Below, piece by piece: positions 31,065 through 38,566 of a stretch of DNA of 38,566 nt. The notes below the pieces were generated by a model. It was not told the origin of the DNA. It worked only from the letters and a program-made list of their open reading frames with translations, and did not search any database. Location of the stretch: NCBI GenBank assembly GCA_964624555.1, contig CAZUXB010000023.1, positions 1-38,566 of the forward strand, given 5' to 3'. Every line of letters starts with the position of its first letter. Within the stretch, counting starts at the first letter, position 1. This DNA is from SXRF01 sp964624555. Lineage in GTDB: Bacteria > Pseudomonadota > Alphaproteobacteria > Rickettsiales > SXRF01. Made by a program: the position numbers and the translations under genes.

Positions 31065-31081
31065 GGTCGCAATTTGCGACC
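31065..31081. repeat. Perfect 8-bp inverted repeat between mlaE and mlaF
   Basis: GGTCGCAA, one T, then TTGCGACC. It could form a tight RNA hairpin inside the operon, or be a DNA binding site; the function is not clear. Confidence 0.6.
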
Positions 31082-31124
31082 TCCAATTTTTAAGTTCTTG
31101 ATTTGTCAGATGAAACATAAAAGA

Positions 31125-31898
31125 TCATTTTCCAAACAATAACGCGGTTAGAACATAGTTGGCGAGCAATATCAGTATCGAGGCGGAAACTACAGCGTGA
31201 GTGGTTGCCGCGCCTACACCCTGCGCTCCGCCTTTGGAGTGGAAGCCGTGATAGCAGCCCATCAGCGTGATAAGGAAACCGAATACCGAAGCTTTTATCA
31301 GGCCGGATACAACGTCCTTGCTTTCCAGATACTCAAAAGTGCTTTTGAGATACGGCCCCGGTGAAAAACCAAGATTATGCACCGACACCATATAACCGCC
31401 GAATACGCCCAGTATATCGCCAACTGCAACCAGCAGCGGCAACATAGTAATACCTGCAAGCAGGCGTGGTAGCACCAGGTATTTATGCGGGTCGGTGGAA
31501 AGGGTGGAAAGCGCGTCAATCTGCTCGGTAACGCGCATGGTGCCTATCTCGGCGGCATAAGCTGCGCCGATGCGTCCGGCCACCATCAGTCCGGCCATTA
31601 CCGGCCCTAGTTCGCGGGTGATGGCCAGCACCACCACGATAGCCACCGAGCTTTCGGCATTGAAGCGTGAAAATCCGGAATAGGTTTGTATGGCAAGGGC
31701 CGCGCCGGTGAACATTGCGGTCATGCCCACCACTGGCAGCGAATAATAGCCGAGCTCGATAATTTGTTTGAACAGCATTTTGGTATAAAATGGCGGACGG
31801 AAGATGCCGCTGATACTCGCCCACACGAACAGCGTCAGCCTTCCCACTGCTTCCAGGAAAGCAAAAAACATCCGCCCAATTGATGCTAAAAAATTCAT
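31125..31898 (-). CDS. mlaE: Mla-type lipid transport permease
   Basis: MlaE is the membrane permease of the phospholipid transporter. The 257-residue protein has about five hydrophobic helices. The conserved cytoplasmic coupling region is ITRELGPVMAGLMVAGRIGA and EIGTMRVTEQIDAL, followed by LPRLLAGI. It is the first gene of mlaE-mlaF and is separated from mlaF by 87 bp. The region upstream is filled with repeat elements. Confidence 0.92.
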   Translation of the reverse strand: MNFLASIGRMFFAFLEAVGRLTLFVWASISGIFRPPFYTKMLFKQIIELGYYSLPVVGMTAMFTGAALAIQTYSGFSRFNAESSVAIVVVLAITRELGPVMAGLMVAGRIGAAYAAEIGTMRVTEQIDALSTLSTDPHKYLVLPRLLAGITMLPLLVAVGDILGVFGGYMVSVHNLGFSPGPYLKSTFEYLESKDVVSGLIKASVFGFLITLMGCYHGFHSKGGAQGVGAATTHAVVSASILILLANYVLTALLFGK

Positions 31899-32144
31899 GC
31901 TATGTTTCTACTAATAATCCTGTGAAATGCAATTGTTTTTGTCATCCGTTTCCTTCTCCCTCTTCCTCTGGGATAGAACTCTTTAAACTCCCTCTCCCTT
32001 TGGGAGAGGGCGGGGTGAGGGCTAATACTGTCATTCTGAGCGTAGCGAAGAATCTCTGCTTTATAATGACGAGATCCTTCACTTTGTTCAGGATGACAAA
32101 GCCCTCATCCTAACCTTCTCCCAGAGGGAGAAGGGATTGTCTAA
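31899..32144. repeat. Intergenic repeat cluster with nested GTCAT element
   Basis: Between mlaE and argB lies an inverted repeat (31990-32135): CCCTCTCCCTTTGGGAGAGG on the left and CCTTCTCCCAGAGGGAGAAG on the right. A GTCAT...ATGAC element (32030-32097) occupies its loop. Further upstream (31948-31980) is a partial extra copy of the same C/T-rich arm. No gene is seen. Confidence 0.8.
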
Positions 32145-33056
32145 TTACTCGTCATGGAAGATCATTGTACCCGCACCGTATTTGGTGAAAGTTTCCAGCA
32201 GCAATACGTGCGGCAGGCGACCATCGAGTATGTGGGCGGCTTCACAATCATTTTCCAGCGCGTGCAGGCAGGTTTCCACTTTCGGGATCATACCACCCGT
32301 GATAATTTTTTCCTTTATCAGTTTGTGCACTTCGCTGAAAGACAGTTCGCTGATAAGTTCTTTTTTTTCGTTGAGCACGCCGGAAACATCGGTAAGTATC
32401 ATTAGTTTGGCAGCGCCAATGGCCGCGGCAATGCTTCCTGCCACGGTGTCGGCGTTGATATTGAAGGTTTCGCCAGCAGAGCCAAGGCCGATGGGGGCTA
32501 TGACCGGTATGATATTCGATTCAGAAAATTCCTGGAGCAGGGTTGGGTTGATACGGGTCGGTTCGCCAACAAAGCCGAGATCGAGAATCTTTTCGATATT
32601 GGAATCCGGGTCACGCACGCTGCGCCGCAGTTTCCTTGCTTCGATAAGCCCGCCATCTTTGCCGGAGATACCAATGGCCATACCACCAGCGGCATTAATT
32701 TCGGCAACAATTTGTTTATTGATGGAACCGGAAAGCACCATTTCCACGATTTCCACAGCGGCGGCATCGGTCACGCGTAAGCCATCAATGAATGAACTTT
32801 GAATCTTAAGCCGTTCCAGCATCGCGCCAATCTGCGGCCCGCCACCATGTACAACTATGGGATTGATGCCAACCTGTTTCAGCAGTACGATGTCTTCCGC
32901 GAACTGGCGCGACAAAATAGGGTCGCCCATTACGTGTCCGCCATATTTTATGACGAAAGTTTCACCGGCGAACTCGCGCATGTAGGGCAGGGCTTCCGAC
33001 AGTGTGGTAACTGTTTTTACCCATTCGCTAGGGTCCTGTATTATTCTTGTTTTCAT
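32145..33056 (-). CDS. argB: N-acetylglutamate kinase
   Basis: ArgB phosphorylates N-acetylglutamate in arginine synthesis. The amino-acid kinase fold shows VIKYGGHVMGD (near residue 36), VVHGGGPQIGAMLERL (near 67), the NINADTVAGSIAAAIGA region (near 200), LMILTDVSGVL, and a C-terminal GGMIPKVETCLHAL. The 303 residues match the arginine-sensitive type. The histidine in GGHVM differs from the more usual asparagine. It follows engB by three bases, an order typical of alphaproteobacteria. Confidence 0.94.
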   Translation of the reverse strand: MKTRIIQDPSEWVKTVTTLSEALPYMREFAGETFVIKYGGHVMGDPILSRQFAEDIVLLKQVGINPIVVHGGGPQIGAMLERLKIQSSFIDGLRVTDAAAVEIVEMVLSGSINKQIVAEINAAGGMAIGISGKDGGLIEARKLRRSVRDPDSNIEKILDLGFVGEPTRINPTLLQEFSESNIIPVIAPIGLGSAGETFNINADTVAGSIAAAIGAAKLMILTDVSGVLNEKKELISELSFSEVHKLIKEKIITGGMIPKVETCLHALENDCEAAHILDGRLPHVLLLETFTKYGAGTMIFHDE

Positions 33057-33059
33057 TTT

Positions 33060-33680
33060 TTATTCCTTCACAAATGCAAATAATTGTTCCTGCAACTCCT
33101 CGATACCGGTTTTATTTTCCGAGCTGGTTGCGACGATGTGCGGATGGGCAGCGGCGTGGGATTTTAGCGCATTTGCTACAGTTTGCAATATCCCGCTTGC
33201 TTCAGATTTGCTTAAAAGGTCCATTTTTGTGAGGATTATCTGGTAATTTACTGCCGAATCGTCCAATACTTCCATGAATTCATCGTCCACCGGCATTATA
33301 CCGCGGCGGGCGTCAATGAGCAGGCAGGCGCGCTTCAGGGTCGGGCGGCCACAGAGATAGCTTATTATAAGATCGTCCCATTCGCTTTTGCGGGCCTTTG
33401 AAACCTTGGCGTAGCCATAACCGGGCATATCCACCAGCATCAGCCGTTCGCCCAGGAGAAAAAAATTAAGCTGTTTGGTGTGCCCGGGATTCTGCGAGGT
33501 CTTGGCCAGTTTATTTTGGCCAACCAAGGCGTTTACCAGAGTGGATTTGCCGACATTGGAACGGCCAATGAACGCTACTTCCGGCGCACTGAATTCTGGC
33601 AGTGAGGCAATTGTCGCCGCACCAGCCACAAAATGGCAGGGCAGGCGGAAGAATTTAGCAGATGGAGAAATATCTTTCAT
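33060..33680 (-). CDS. engB: Ribosome-biogenesis GTPase YihA/YsxC
   Basis: EngB is an essential TrmE-Era-type GTPase of large-subunit assembly. The GTP-binding motifs are G1 IGRSNVGKST, G2 GHTKQ, G3 VDMPGYGYAKV, G4 TKMD and G5 ATSS. The length of 206 residues is typical. The gene sits between yidC and argB, as in other alphaproteobacteria. A repeat element (33684-33775) lies directly upstream, between engB and yidC. Confidence 0.94.
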   Translation of the reverse strand: MKDISPSAKFFRLPCHFVAGAATIASLPEFSAPEVAFIGRSNVGKSTLVNALVGQNKLAKTSQNPGHTKQLNFFLLGERLMLVDMPGYGYAKVSKARKSEWDDLIISYLCGRPTLKRACLLIDARRGIMPVDDEFMEVLDDSAVNYQIILTKMDLLSKSEASGILQTVANALKSHAAAHPHIVATSSENKTGIEELQEQLFAFVKE

Positions 33681-33683
33681 GTT

Positions 33684-33775
33684 CCTTCTCCCTTTGGGAG
33701 AAGGTTAGGATGAGGGCTGCTATCGTCATGTTGTGATTTAGCCCTCACCCCGGCCCTCTCCCAGAGGGAGAGGAA
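33684..33775. repeat. C/T-rich inverted repeat, copy 5
   Basis: Arms CCTTCTCCCTTTGGGAGAAG and CCCTCTCCCAGAGGGAGAGG surround a short centre with AGCCCTCA. It is of the same design as the copy near 31990-32135 but without the nested insert. It separates yidC from engB. Confidence 0.8.
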
Positions 33776-33810
33776 GACATATGGAAGCATCGTAATATAT
33801 AAAAAATTAC

Positions 33811-35583
33811 TCATGCCACTTTCTTATTGGCTTTTTCCCTCTGCGAGCGGTGGGTGCCATGACGCAAGGTTATGATTTCCTGCTGGATAATGGTAAGCAG
33901 GTTGCTCCACACCCAGTATAAAACCAGTCCGGCCGGGAATGATGAAAATATATACAGAAGGAAAAACGGCATTATTTTCATTACTTTTGCCTGAGTAGGA
34001 TCGGTTGGCGGCGGGTTCTGGTGCTGCTGGATAATCATGGTGATGCAGTACAGTATCGGCAGCAGGCCAAGATGCAGGAAGTGCGGATAATCCCACGGTA
34101 CCATACCGAAGGCGGTGAACAGGTTGGAGGGGTCTGGTGCCGACAAATCTTTCAACCATCCGAAAAACGGTGCATGGCGCATTTCTATAGTTACGTAAAG
34201 CACCTTGTACAATGCAAAGAATACCGGCATCTGGATAAGCAGCGGCAGACAGCCAGCGGCAGGGTTTACGCCGTGGCGTTTATACACGGCCCCAACTTCT
34301 TTCTGGAAGGCAATATGGTCATCATGGTATTTTTCGCGCAGCTTCATTATTTCCGGCTGTAATATACGCATTTTGGTGGTGGCTTTGTATGATTTATTAG
34401 ACAGCTGGAACATGGATAGTTTTACCAGTACCGTTACTGCCATAATTGCCAGGCCAAAATTTCCAATATGTATAAAGAAGAAATTCAAAATTAAAAATAA
34501 CGGCTTGGTCAGGAAATATAACGACCCGAAGTCTACAGCCCGGTCAAATAATGGTATTGGTGGGTTTTTTCCGTCACCTTCTGCATAACGATCCAGTATA
34601 TTTACTTCCTTGGCCCCGGTAAAGAGGCGGAGCTTTGATTCATTTACTGCATTCGGGTTTATGGAGGTTGCCTCGCCCATATAATCGGTCTGGTAGCGTT
34701 CCTGGCCATTCTTGTTATAATGGCTGAAATTTGCTGTGAAATGCGGCAAATCCGGGACTAAGGCGGTCAGCCAGTATTTATCAGTTATACCTAGCCACCC
34801 ACCTGAGTTTTTAAAGGTTTTGTTACCTTTTTCGCGTAGGTTTTGATAATTAATCTCGGTTATTGTCCCATCTACAACCCCTAGCGGCCCTTCATGGAGT
34901 ATTGGATTACTGGTTTGTGGTTCAGCATAGGCACGGTTGATGTAGCCATAGGGCGCAAGATTGATCTCGCTGGTGGATTTGTTCTCCACTTTCTGGTTGA
35001 TGGTAAACATATAATCGCTGTCCAGCGAGATAGTAAGGAGGAATGTTACGCCTTCGCCGTTATCCCAGCTTAATGTGGCACTGTCACCGGAGGTTAGCAT
35101 ATTTTTGTCGGACTTCCAGACTGACTGGCTGTCAGGAACTTTGGTTTTGCCATCGGTTGCCACCCACCCGGCTTGTACGAAATAAGCTTTTTCATCACCA
35201 TTTGGGGTAAGCAGGGTTACATCCGGGCTGTCTGGTTTCAGTTCCATTTTGTATTTGGCAAGTGTTATGTCGTCAAAACGTGCGCCTTTCAGGGCAATTG
35301 AACCGTTCAACTTATCTGATTTGATATTAACCCGTGCCGAGCTTGCCAGTCTCTGCTCGCGGGTAAGGTTTGGACTATATTCAGAGTCAATTTCCCTGGC
35401 GGATATTTCCTCAGCCTTTTTTTCCTTGATTTCAGCTTTTTTCTGCTCCTGCACAGCATAATTCTGCGCCAGCCTTTGCCGGCGCGGCCCTTCAATAAAC
35501 ATCTGCCAGGCCAGCAAAACTATCGCGACAAGGAATATGGTAGCGGTAATACGTTTATAGTCAGGTTCGTCGAGATTATTCAT
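33811..35583 (-). CDS. yidC: Membrane protein insertase YidC
   Basis: YidC inserts and folds inner-membrane proteins with or without SecYEG. The 590-residue protein has an N-terminal helix (about residues 12-27), a large periplasmic beta domain (about 60-330), and the conserved C-terminal core of five helices (about 375-570). Typical sequences are TVLVKLSMFQLSNKSYKATT, the KYHDD loop, and MPVFFALYKVLYVTIE. The final tail is basic. It follows yidD by five bases and is the longest gene of the rpmH-rnpA-yidD-yidC set. Confidence 0.95.
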   Translation of the reverse strand: MNNLDEPDYKRITATIFLVAIVLLAWQMFIEGPRRQRLAQNYAVQEQKKAEIKEKKAEEISAREIDSEYSPNLTREQRLASSARVNIKSDKLNGSIALKGARFDDITLAKYKMELKPDSPDVTLLTPNGDEKAYFVQAGWVATDGKTKVPDSQSVWKSDKNMLTSGDSATLSWDNGEGVTFLLTISLDSDYMFTINQKVENKSTSEINLAPYGYINRAYAEPQTSNPILHEGPLGVVDGTITEINYQNLREKGNKTFKNSGGWLGITDKYWLTALVPDLPHFTANFSHYNKNGQERYQTDYMGEATSINPNAVNESKLRLFTGAKEVNILDRYAEGDGKNPPIPLFDRAVDFGSLYFLTKPLFLILNFFFIHIGNFGLAIMAVTVLVKLSMFQLSNKSYKATTKMRILQPEIMKLREKYHDDHIAFQKEVGAVYKRHGVNPAAGCLPLLIQMPVFFALYKVLYVTIEMRHAPFFGWLKDLSAPDPSNLFTAFGMVPWDYPHFLHLGLLPILYCITMIIQQHQNPPPTDPTQAKVMKIMPFFLLYIFSSFPAGLVLYWVWSNLLTIIQQEIITLRHGTHRSQREKANKKVA

Positions 35584-35588
35584 ATATG

Positions 35589-35822
35589 CTAAATTTTTGC
35601 CTTATTGTTTTGTGGAACAGGGTCGTAACCGGATTTGGCGAATGGATGGCAGCGCAACAGGCGCTTTGTACCAAGGAAAATACCTTTACTTACGCCGTGC
35701 GTATCTATTGCCTCGGTTGCATAATGCGAGCAGCTTGGCTCAAAACGGCAATTGGTACCCAGAAAAGGTGATAGCAGAAGCTGGTAGGCGCGGATAAAAA
35801 TTTTTATAAATTTGGCAAACAT
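35589..35822 (-). CDS. yidD: Membrane protein insertion factor YidD
   Basis: This 77-residue protein has the YidD/DUF37 pattern: IRAYQLLLSPFLGTNCRFEP, then SCSHYATEAI and LLRCHPFAKSGYDPVP, with three conserved cysteines. YidD is a small peripheral inner-membrane protein that helps YidC. It sits between rnpA (4 bp away) and yidC (5 bp), the universal gene order. Confidence 0.94.
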   Translation of the reverse strand: MFAKFIKIFIRAYQLLLSPFLGTNCRFEPSCSHYATEAIDTHGVSKGIFLGTKRLLRCHPFAKSGYDPVPQNNKAKI

Positions 35823-35826
35823 ATGG

Positions 35827-36213
35827 TCAATTCGCAGCGCTTTTAGATTTTAAATCATTGTTCTTATGATGGATAATTTTGCCAAATGCAAATTCCATAT
35901 CGCGTTGTAATTCAGAAAAATCACAGTTAAGGGCTTTGTGTCGCGATATAACAACATAATCATGGCCTTCTTTGCCATATTTAGCCAAGGCTGGCCTTGC
36001 TGCCTCGCGCAGGCGACGCTTTATGCGGTTGCGGATAACCGCACCCCCCATTTTTTTGGTGACAGTAAAACCGATACGTACCACAGAGGCAGGGACAGGG
36101 TGATTTTCCGCCCTTTTAACCATTTGTAATATAAATGAATTTACAACAAACTTTCTCCCTGAAGCGTTCGCAATCAGAAAATCACTACGCTTTTTAATGG
36201 TAACCCACGCCAT
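35827..36213 (-). CDS. rnpA: Ribonuclease P protein component
   Basis: RnpA is the protein subunit that helps RNase P RNA mature tRNA 5' ends. The 128-residue basic protein has the family's GFTVTKKMGGAVIRNRIKRR followed by LREAAR, the RNR signature that contacts RNA, near residue 48-70. It follows rpmH closely (18 bp between coding ends), and precedes yidD by four bases. Confidence 0.94.
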   Translation of the reverse strand: MAWVTIKKRSDFLIANASGRKFVVNSFILQMVKRAENHPVPASVVRIGFTVTKKMGGAVIRNRIKRRLREAARPALAKYGKEGHDYVVISRHKALNCDFSELQRDMEFAFGKIIHHKNNDLKSKSAAN

Positions 36214-36231
36214 AGCGAGTTAGCTTAAATA

Positions 36232-36366
36232 CTAAGCAGATAGACGTTTACGACCTTTAGCGCGGCGGGCGTTGATTACGCGGCGGCCACCAACAGTTGC
36301 CATACGGGCGCGGAAGCCATGGCGGCGGGCGCGGACAAGGTTGCTAGGCTGGAATGTTCTTTTCAT
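36232..36366 (-). CDS. rpmH: 50S ribosomal protein L34
   Basis: This gene is short (44 codons) and reads MKRTFQPSNLVRARRHGFRA then RMATVGGRRVINARRAKGRK and ends RLSA, the standard L34 sequence. The ATG at 36366 has AGGA nine bases upstream. It begins the rpmH-rnpA-yidD-yidC-engB-argB operon, transcribed from the promoter at 36436-36464. Confidence 0.97.
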   Translation of the reverse strand: MKRTFQPSNLVRARRHGFRARMATVGGRRVINARRAKGRKRLSA

Positions 36367-36435
36367 AACAAAAATCCTGACAAATCAATATATTAAGCCA
36401 CGGCGCTGATAACAGTGCCTTACAAGCGAGTGATG

Positions 36436-36464
36436 CTTATAGCTAGCTGCGGGCTTCGTGTCAA
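36436..36464 (-). promoter_or_regulatory. Sigma-70-type promoter of rpmH
   Basis: On the minus strand, a perfect TTGACA (-35, 36459-36464) is separated by 17 bases from TATAAG (-10, 36436-36441). It lies about 70 bases before the rpmH ATG and is a near-consensus housekeeping promoter, consistent with strong expression of L34. Confidence 0.8.
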
Positions 36465-36480
36465 GCGCCTATTATAAATT

Positions 36481-36951
36481 CTATACTGACAGGTATCCGC
36501 TGAATTCATCTACTATCGCCTGGTACATATCGCGTTTGAAGGGGACTATCAAGTTTGGCAGGTTGTGCATTTCAGCCCATTGCCACTGGTTGAATTCCGG
36601 GTGTGCGGTTTGCAGGTTTATATCGGAATCAGTTCCGGTAAAGCGCAGCATGAACCACTTTTGTTTCTGGCCGCGGAAGCGCCCTCCCCATAATTTAGGT
36701 ATAAGGTATTCAGGCAGGTCATAATAATACCAGTCTTTACTCTCGGCGATTGTATTGGCTTTATCAGTGCCTATTTCTTCAAGCATTTCACGTAGTGCTG
36801 CCACGCTGGCGTCTTCGCCTTCATCAATACCACCTTGCGGCATCTGCCATGCTTCGGAAGTAGTGTCTATCCTTTTGCCGACAAATACATGGTTATTGTC
36901 ATTGAGTAACATTATGCCAACGCCGGGACGGTAGGGTAGGTTTTTGCTCAT
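36481..36951 (-). CDS. rppH: RNA pyrophosphohydrolase
   Basis: RppH removes pyrophosphate from the 5' end of RNA and so starts mRNA decay. The 156-residue protein has the RppH-typical start YRPGVGIMLLN and WQMPQGGIDEGED, and the Nudix box formed by GGIDEGEDASVAALREMLEE then IGT. FRGQKQKWFMLRF and HPEFNQWQW are also characteristic. It follows the deacetylase gene by two bases, an arrangement common in alphaproteobacteria together with the S41 protease. Confidence 0.93.
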   Translation of the reverse strand: MSKNLPYRPGVGIMLLNDNNHVFVGKRIDTTSEAWQMPQGGIDEGEDASVAALREMLEEIGTDKANTIAESKDWYYYDLPEYLIPKLWGGRFRGQKQKWFMLRFTGTDSDINLQTAHPEFNQWQWAEMHNLPNLIVPFKRDMYQAIVDEFSGYLSV

Positions 36952-36953
36952 AG

Positions 36954-38231
36954 CTAATAATGTTTAGAAATGATTGTCGAAACCGGTACCAATACAAACC
37001 CGTTTTCTGCGGCTTTGGCGGTCCATTCATTCAGGTGTTTTATAGTTATGGGGTAGCCATGCGCGACACCAATCGCATAGCCGCGCTGTTTGGCGGTTTG
37101 TTCGAGCAATGAAAGGCGCGCCTGTATGGCGGTCGGTAAAAGTTCTTCATCAATAAGGGTATCAACTATCACGCTTGCGGTATTGCCTTTTTCTATCATT
37201 TCGCGGGTTTCATTTTTAGGCGGTTGTTTGCCCACCACCAGAACCAGTCCCCGTCCGGCAATAACATTTAACAGCGATTTAAATAGTTCATTATTTTCCA
37301 GAAACGATTCATCCTGCGGTGTCAGGAAGCCAATATAACCTGCATCATGCGCCATCAGCTTTTTGATTTTTGTTTCATTCTCTCCCTGTTCCTTGGACAC
37401 CAGCAGCCCCAACGGACCGGGATCAGAAACCGGGTAATTGGCGGCCTCCATAGGCAGGTCTATCAGCACTTCATGGCCGCTTAAACGTGCCGATAACATC
37501 CAGCTGTTCAGATCACTGGAATATGGGGAAAAGCTTAAATTCATTTCTTCGGGAAGGCGCAACGCCTGTTCCCCGATATTGCGGTTTTGACCAAGGCCAG
37601 TGATAATTATAGCAATCATTGGCTTTTTATCATTGATTGTGATGGTCTTGGAGTAATATTTCCACGGTTTTGTGCCATTGCTGGCTATCTTGGGTAAGGT
37701 GCCAAACTCAGTTTTTTCAGATACAGTACTGGAAAATGCGGCAGGTGGATTTTTGGAAGGAACTATTGGCTGGAGATCTGCCTCTTTTTCATCGGCAATG
37801 GTATTTAAAGTGTTTACAACCTCACCTTCCGGGGGTGGTTGCGAAGCGTCCTTTGTTTCAGTGCCTTTAGTATCAGTAGCACTTTTTTCTTCTGTTGCTG
37901 GTTGCGCATCTGGCGCTGCTTGTTTCCCGACATCTGGGGTTGATTCAGTATCTTTTGCTGGCTCTTTCTGGTCAGTAGTTTCCTTATCAGATTTTTTAGA
38001 CTCGGTTTCGGAGTTTGAGGAGATTATTTTGCCATCTACTTCTCCTGTTTCAAGAGTAATCAACAGCCTGCGGCCAGAGTTGAAAGCATCGGTAGTTTCT
38101 TCCCCTCCCTTTATCCAGATATAGCCTATCTCCGCTAAAATGACGAGTATCAGCCCAATTATTGTAACTTTCCACAATAACTGCCGCCAGAATAAGGGAG
38201 TTAATTTGTTTTTTCCCCTGGTATCTGCCAT
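36954..38231 (-). CDS. Divergent polysaccharide deacetylase
   Basis: The protein (425 residues) starts with a membrane helix (about 22-40). A long acidic, Ser/Thr/Glu-rich linker (about 85-160) follows, then the divergent polysaccharide deacetylase domain (about 205-425). That domain includes MIAIIITGLGQNRN, MNLSFSPYSSDLNSW, GHEVLIDLPMEA, YIGFLTPQDESF and the ending AIGVAHGYPITIKHLNEW. It is predicted to act at the periplasmic face of the inner membrane; a substrate is not established. Its neighbours (S41 protease upstream, rppH downstream) are the usual ones for this family. Confidence 0.85.
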   Translation of the reverse strand: MADTRGKNKLTPLFWRQLLWKVTIIGLILVILAEIGYIWIKGGEETTDAFNSGRRLLITLETGEVDGKIISSNSETESKKSDKETTDQKEPAKDTESTPDVGKQAAPDAQPATEEKSATDTKGTETKDASQPPPEGEVVNTLNTIADEKEADLQPIVPSKNPPAAFSSTVSEKTEFGTLPKIASNGTKPWKYYSKTITINDKKPMIAIIITGLGQNRNIGEQALRLPEEMNLSFSPYSSDLNSWMLSARLSGHEVLIDLPMEAANYPVSDPGPLGLLVSKEQGENETKIKKLMAHDAGYIGFLTPQDESFLENNELFKSLLNVIAGRGLVLVVGKQPPKNETREMIEKGNTASVIVDTLIDEELLPTAIQARLSLLEQTAKQRGYAIGVAHGYPITIKHLNEWTAKAAENGFVLVPVSTIISKHY

Positions 38232-38261
38232 ATTGTTCCACCTTAGCCTGCTAACGCAAAA

Positions 38262-38566
38262 TTACTTTTCAGCAGCGTTTTTACTATAGACATTTACCGC
38301 ACGAAGCAGGTCAATAGCTCTCTGCAACTGGAAATCTTCCGCAGCATCGGTATCGACTTTCTTCAACAGGTTATCACCGTCCTTATCTTTATCCTTGGAA
38401 TCATTGTTGTTTTTATCAGGGGTGGCTTCAGGTTTAGCCTTATCAGCTTTATCATCAGCAGCTTTTTTCTCTTTTTCTTTCTTATCCTGTAAATTTTCAA
38501 GTCGTTTACGCAGTTGTGCTTCACTGCGCATCTTATCGCTGTTTTTAATCAGCTCAATTTTTGCTG
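38262..38566 (-). CDS. S41 carboxyl-terminal processing protease, C-terminal part (truncated by window)
   Basis: The frame is open to the window edge, so the 5' part of the gene, including the catalytic and PDZ domains, lies outside. What remains is a Lys/Asp/Glu-rich, low-complexity segment followed by EDFQLQRAIDLLRAVNVYSK, which matches the end of alphaproteobacterial CtpA-type proteases (AQLRKRLENL earlier). The identification also rests on the conserved position before the divergent polysaccharide deacetylase and rppH. The gap to the deacetylase start is 30 bp. Confidence 0.68.
   Translation of the reverse strand, partial: AKIELIKNSDKMRSEAQLRKRLENLQDKKEKEKKAADDKADKAKPEATPDKNNNDSKDKDKDGDNLLKKVDTDAAEDFQLQRAIDLLRAVNVYSKNAAEK

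Noticed and set aside
32137..32802. 221-codon plus-strand frame opposite argB
   Set aside because: Low-complexity Ser/Ile-rich translation, antisense to a conserved kinase; a shadow.

Overview
The window looks like chromosome from a free-living, motile, moderately AT-rich alphaproteobacterium. Several gene orders are typical of that class: rpmH-rnpA-yidD-yidC-engB-argB, S41 protease-divergent polysaccharide deacetylase-rppH, a DciA gene close to a DsbA gene, and a his cluster carrying a DUF2628 membrane protein. The genus cannot be named from the sequence alone. Complete His genes (hisB, H, A, F, E), argB and motility genes argue against a strongly reduced intracellular parasite.

Layout. 1-1.1 kb: a duplicated 3' end of ppx and an orphan membrane-protein gene, which looks like a small insertion downstream of ppx. 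1.1-5.4 kb: polyphosphate genes ppx and ppk, with a divergent SixA-like phosphatase. 5.4-6.5 kb: a small lipoprotein gene, then about 520 bp of repeats and a possible structured RNA. 6.5-9.2 kb: tightly overlapping ispH-zapE-tsaB (minus strand). 9.25-10.1 kb: csrA, a stand-alone FlhB C-terminal-domain protein and a small helical protein. 10.4-13.1 kb: an outer-membrane beta-barrel translationally coupled to a membrane glycosyltransferase with an N-terminal MshEN-like domain. 13.1-18.4 kb (minus): DsbA, DciA, a His-rich periplasmic protein, RNase HII, a lytic transglycosylase and a family 4/5 uracil-DNA glycosylase. 18.7-20.3 kb: motA-motB. 20.3-23.1 kb (minus): msrB-msrA-dipZ, a periplasmic methionine sulfoxide repair unit. 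23.2-24.5 kb: a cupredoxin and an FTR1 iron permease behind a Fur-like site. 24.5-25.1 kb: a parDE-type toxin-antitoxin pair. 25.2-29.7 kb: the his operon with hinT. 29.7-31.9 kb: an EF-hand secreted protein and mlaE-mlaF. 32.1-38.6 kb (minus): argB, engB, yidC, yidD, rnpA, rpmH, rppH, a divergent polysaccharide deacetylase, and the 3' end of an S41 protease running off the window.

Most genes are housekeeping. The unusual signal is the amount of short repetitive DNA. Three intergenic or in-gene families are visible: G/C-run inverted repeats, GTCAT...ATGAC palindromes, and short tandem repeats. Three copies sit in frame inside conserved genes (msrA signal peptide, hisH, hisF), which resembles the in-frame palindromic elements described in Rickettsia. 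One GTCAT element is nested inside the loop of another repeat. The second notable feature is the ppx 3'-end duplication, in which every aligned nucleotide difference is synonymous. That points to an allelic ppx end brought in by recombination rather than a decaying duplicate.
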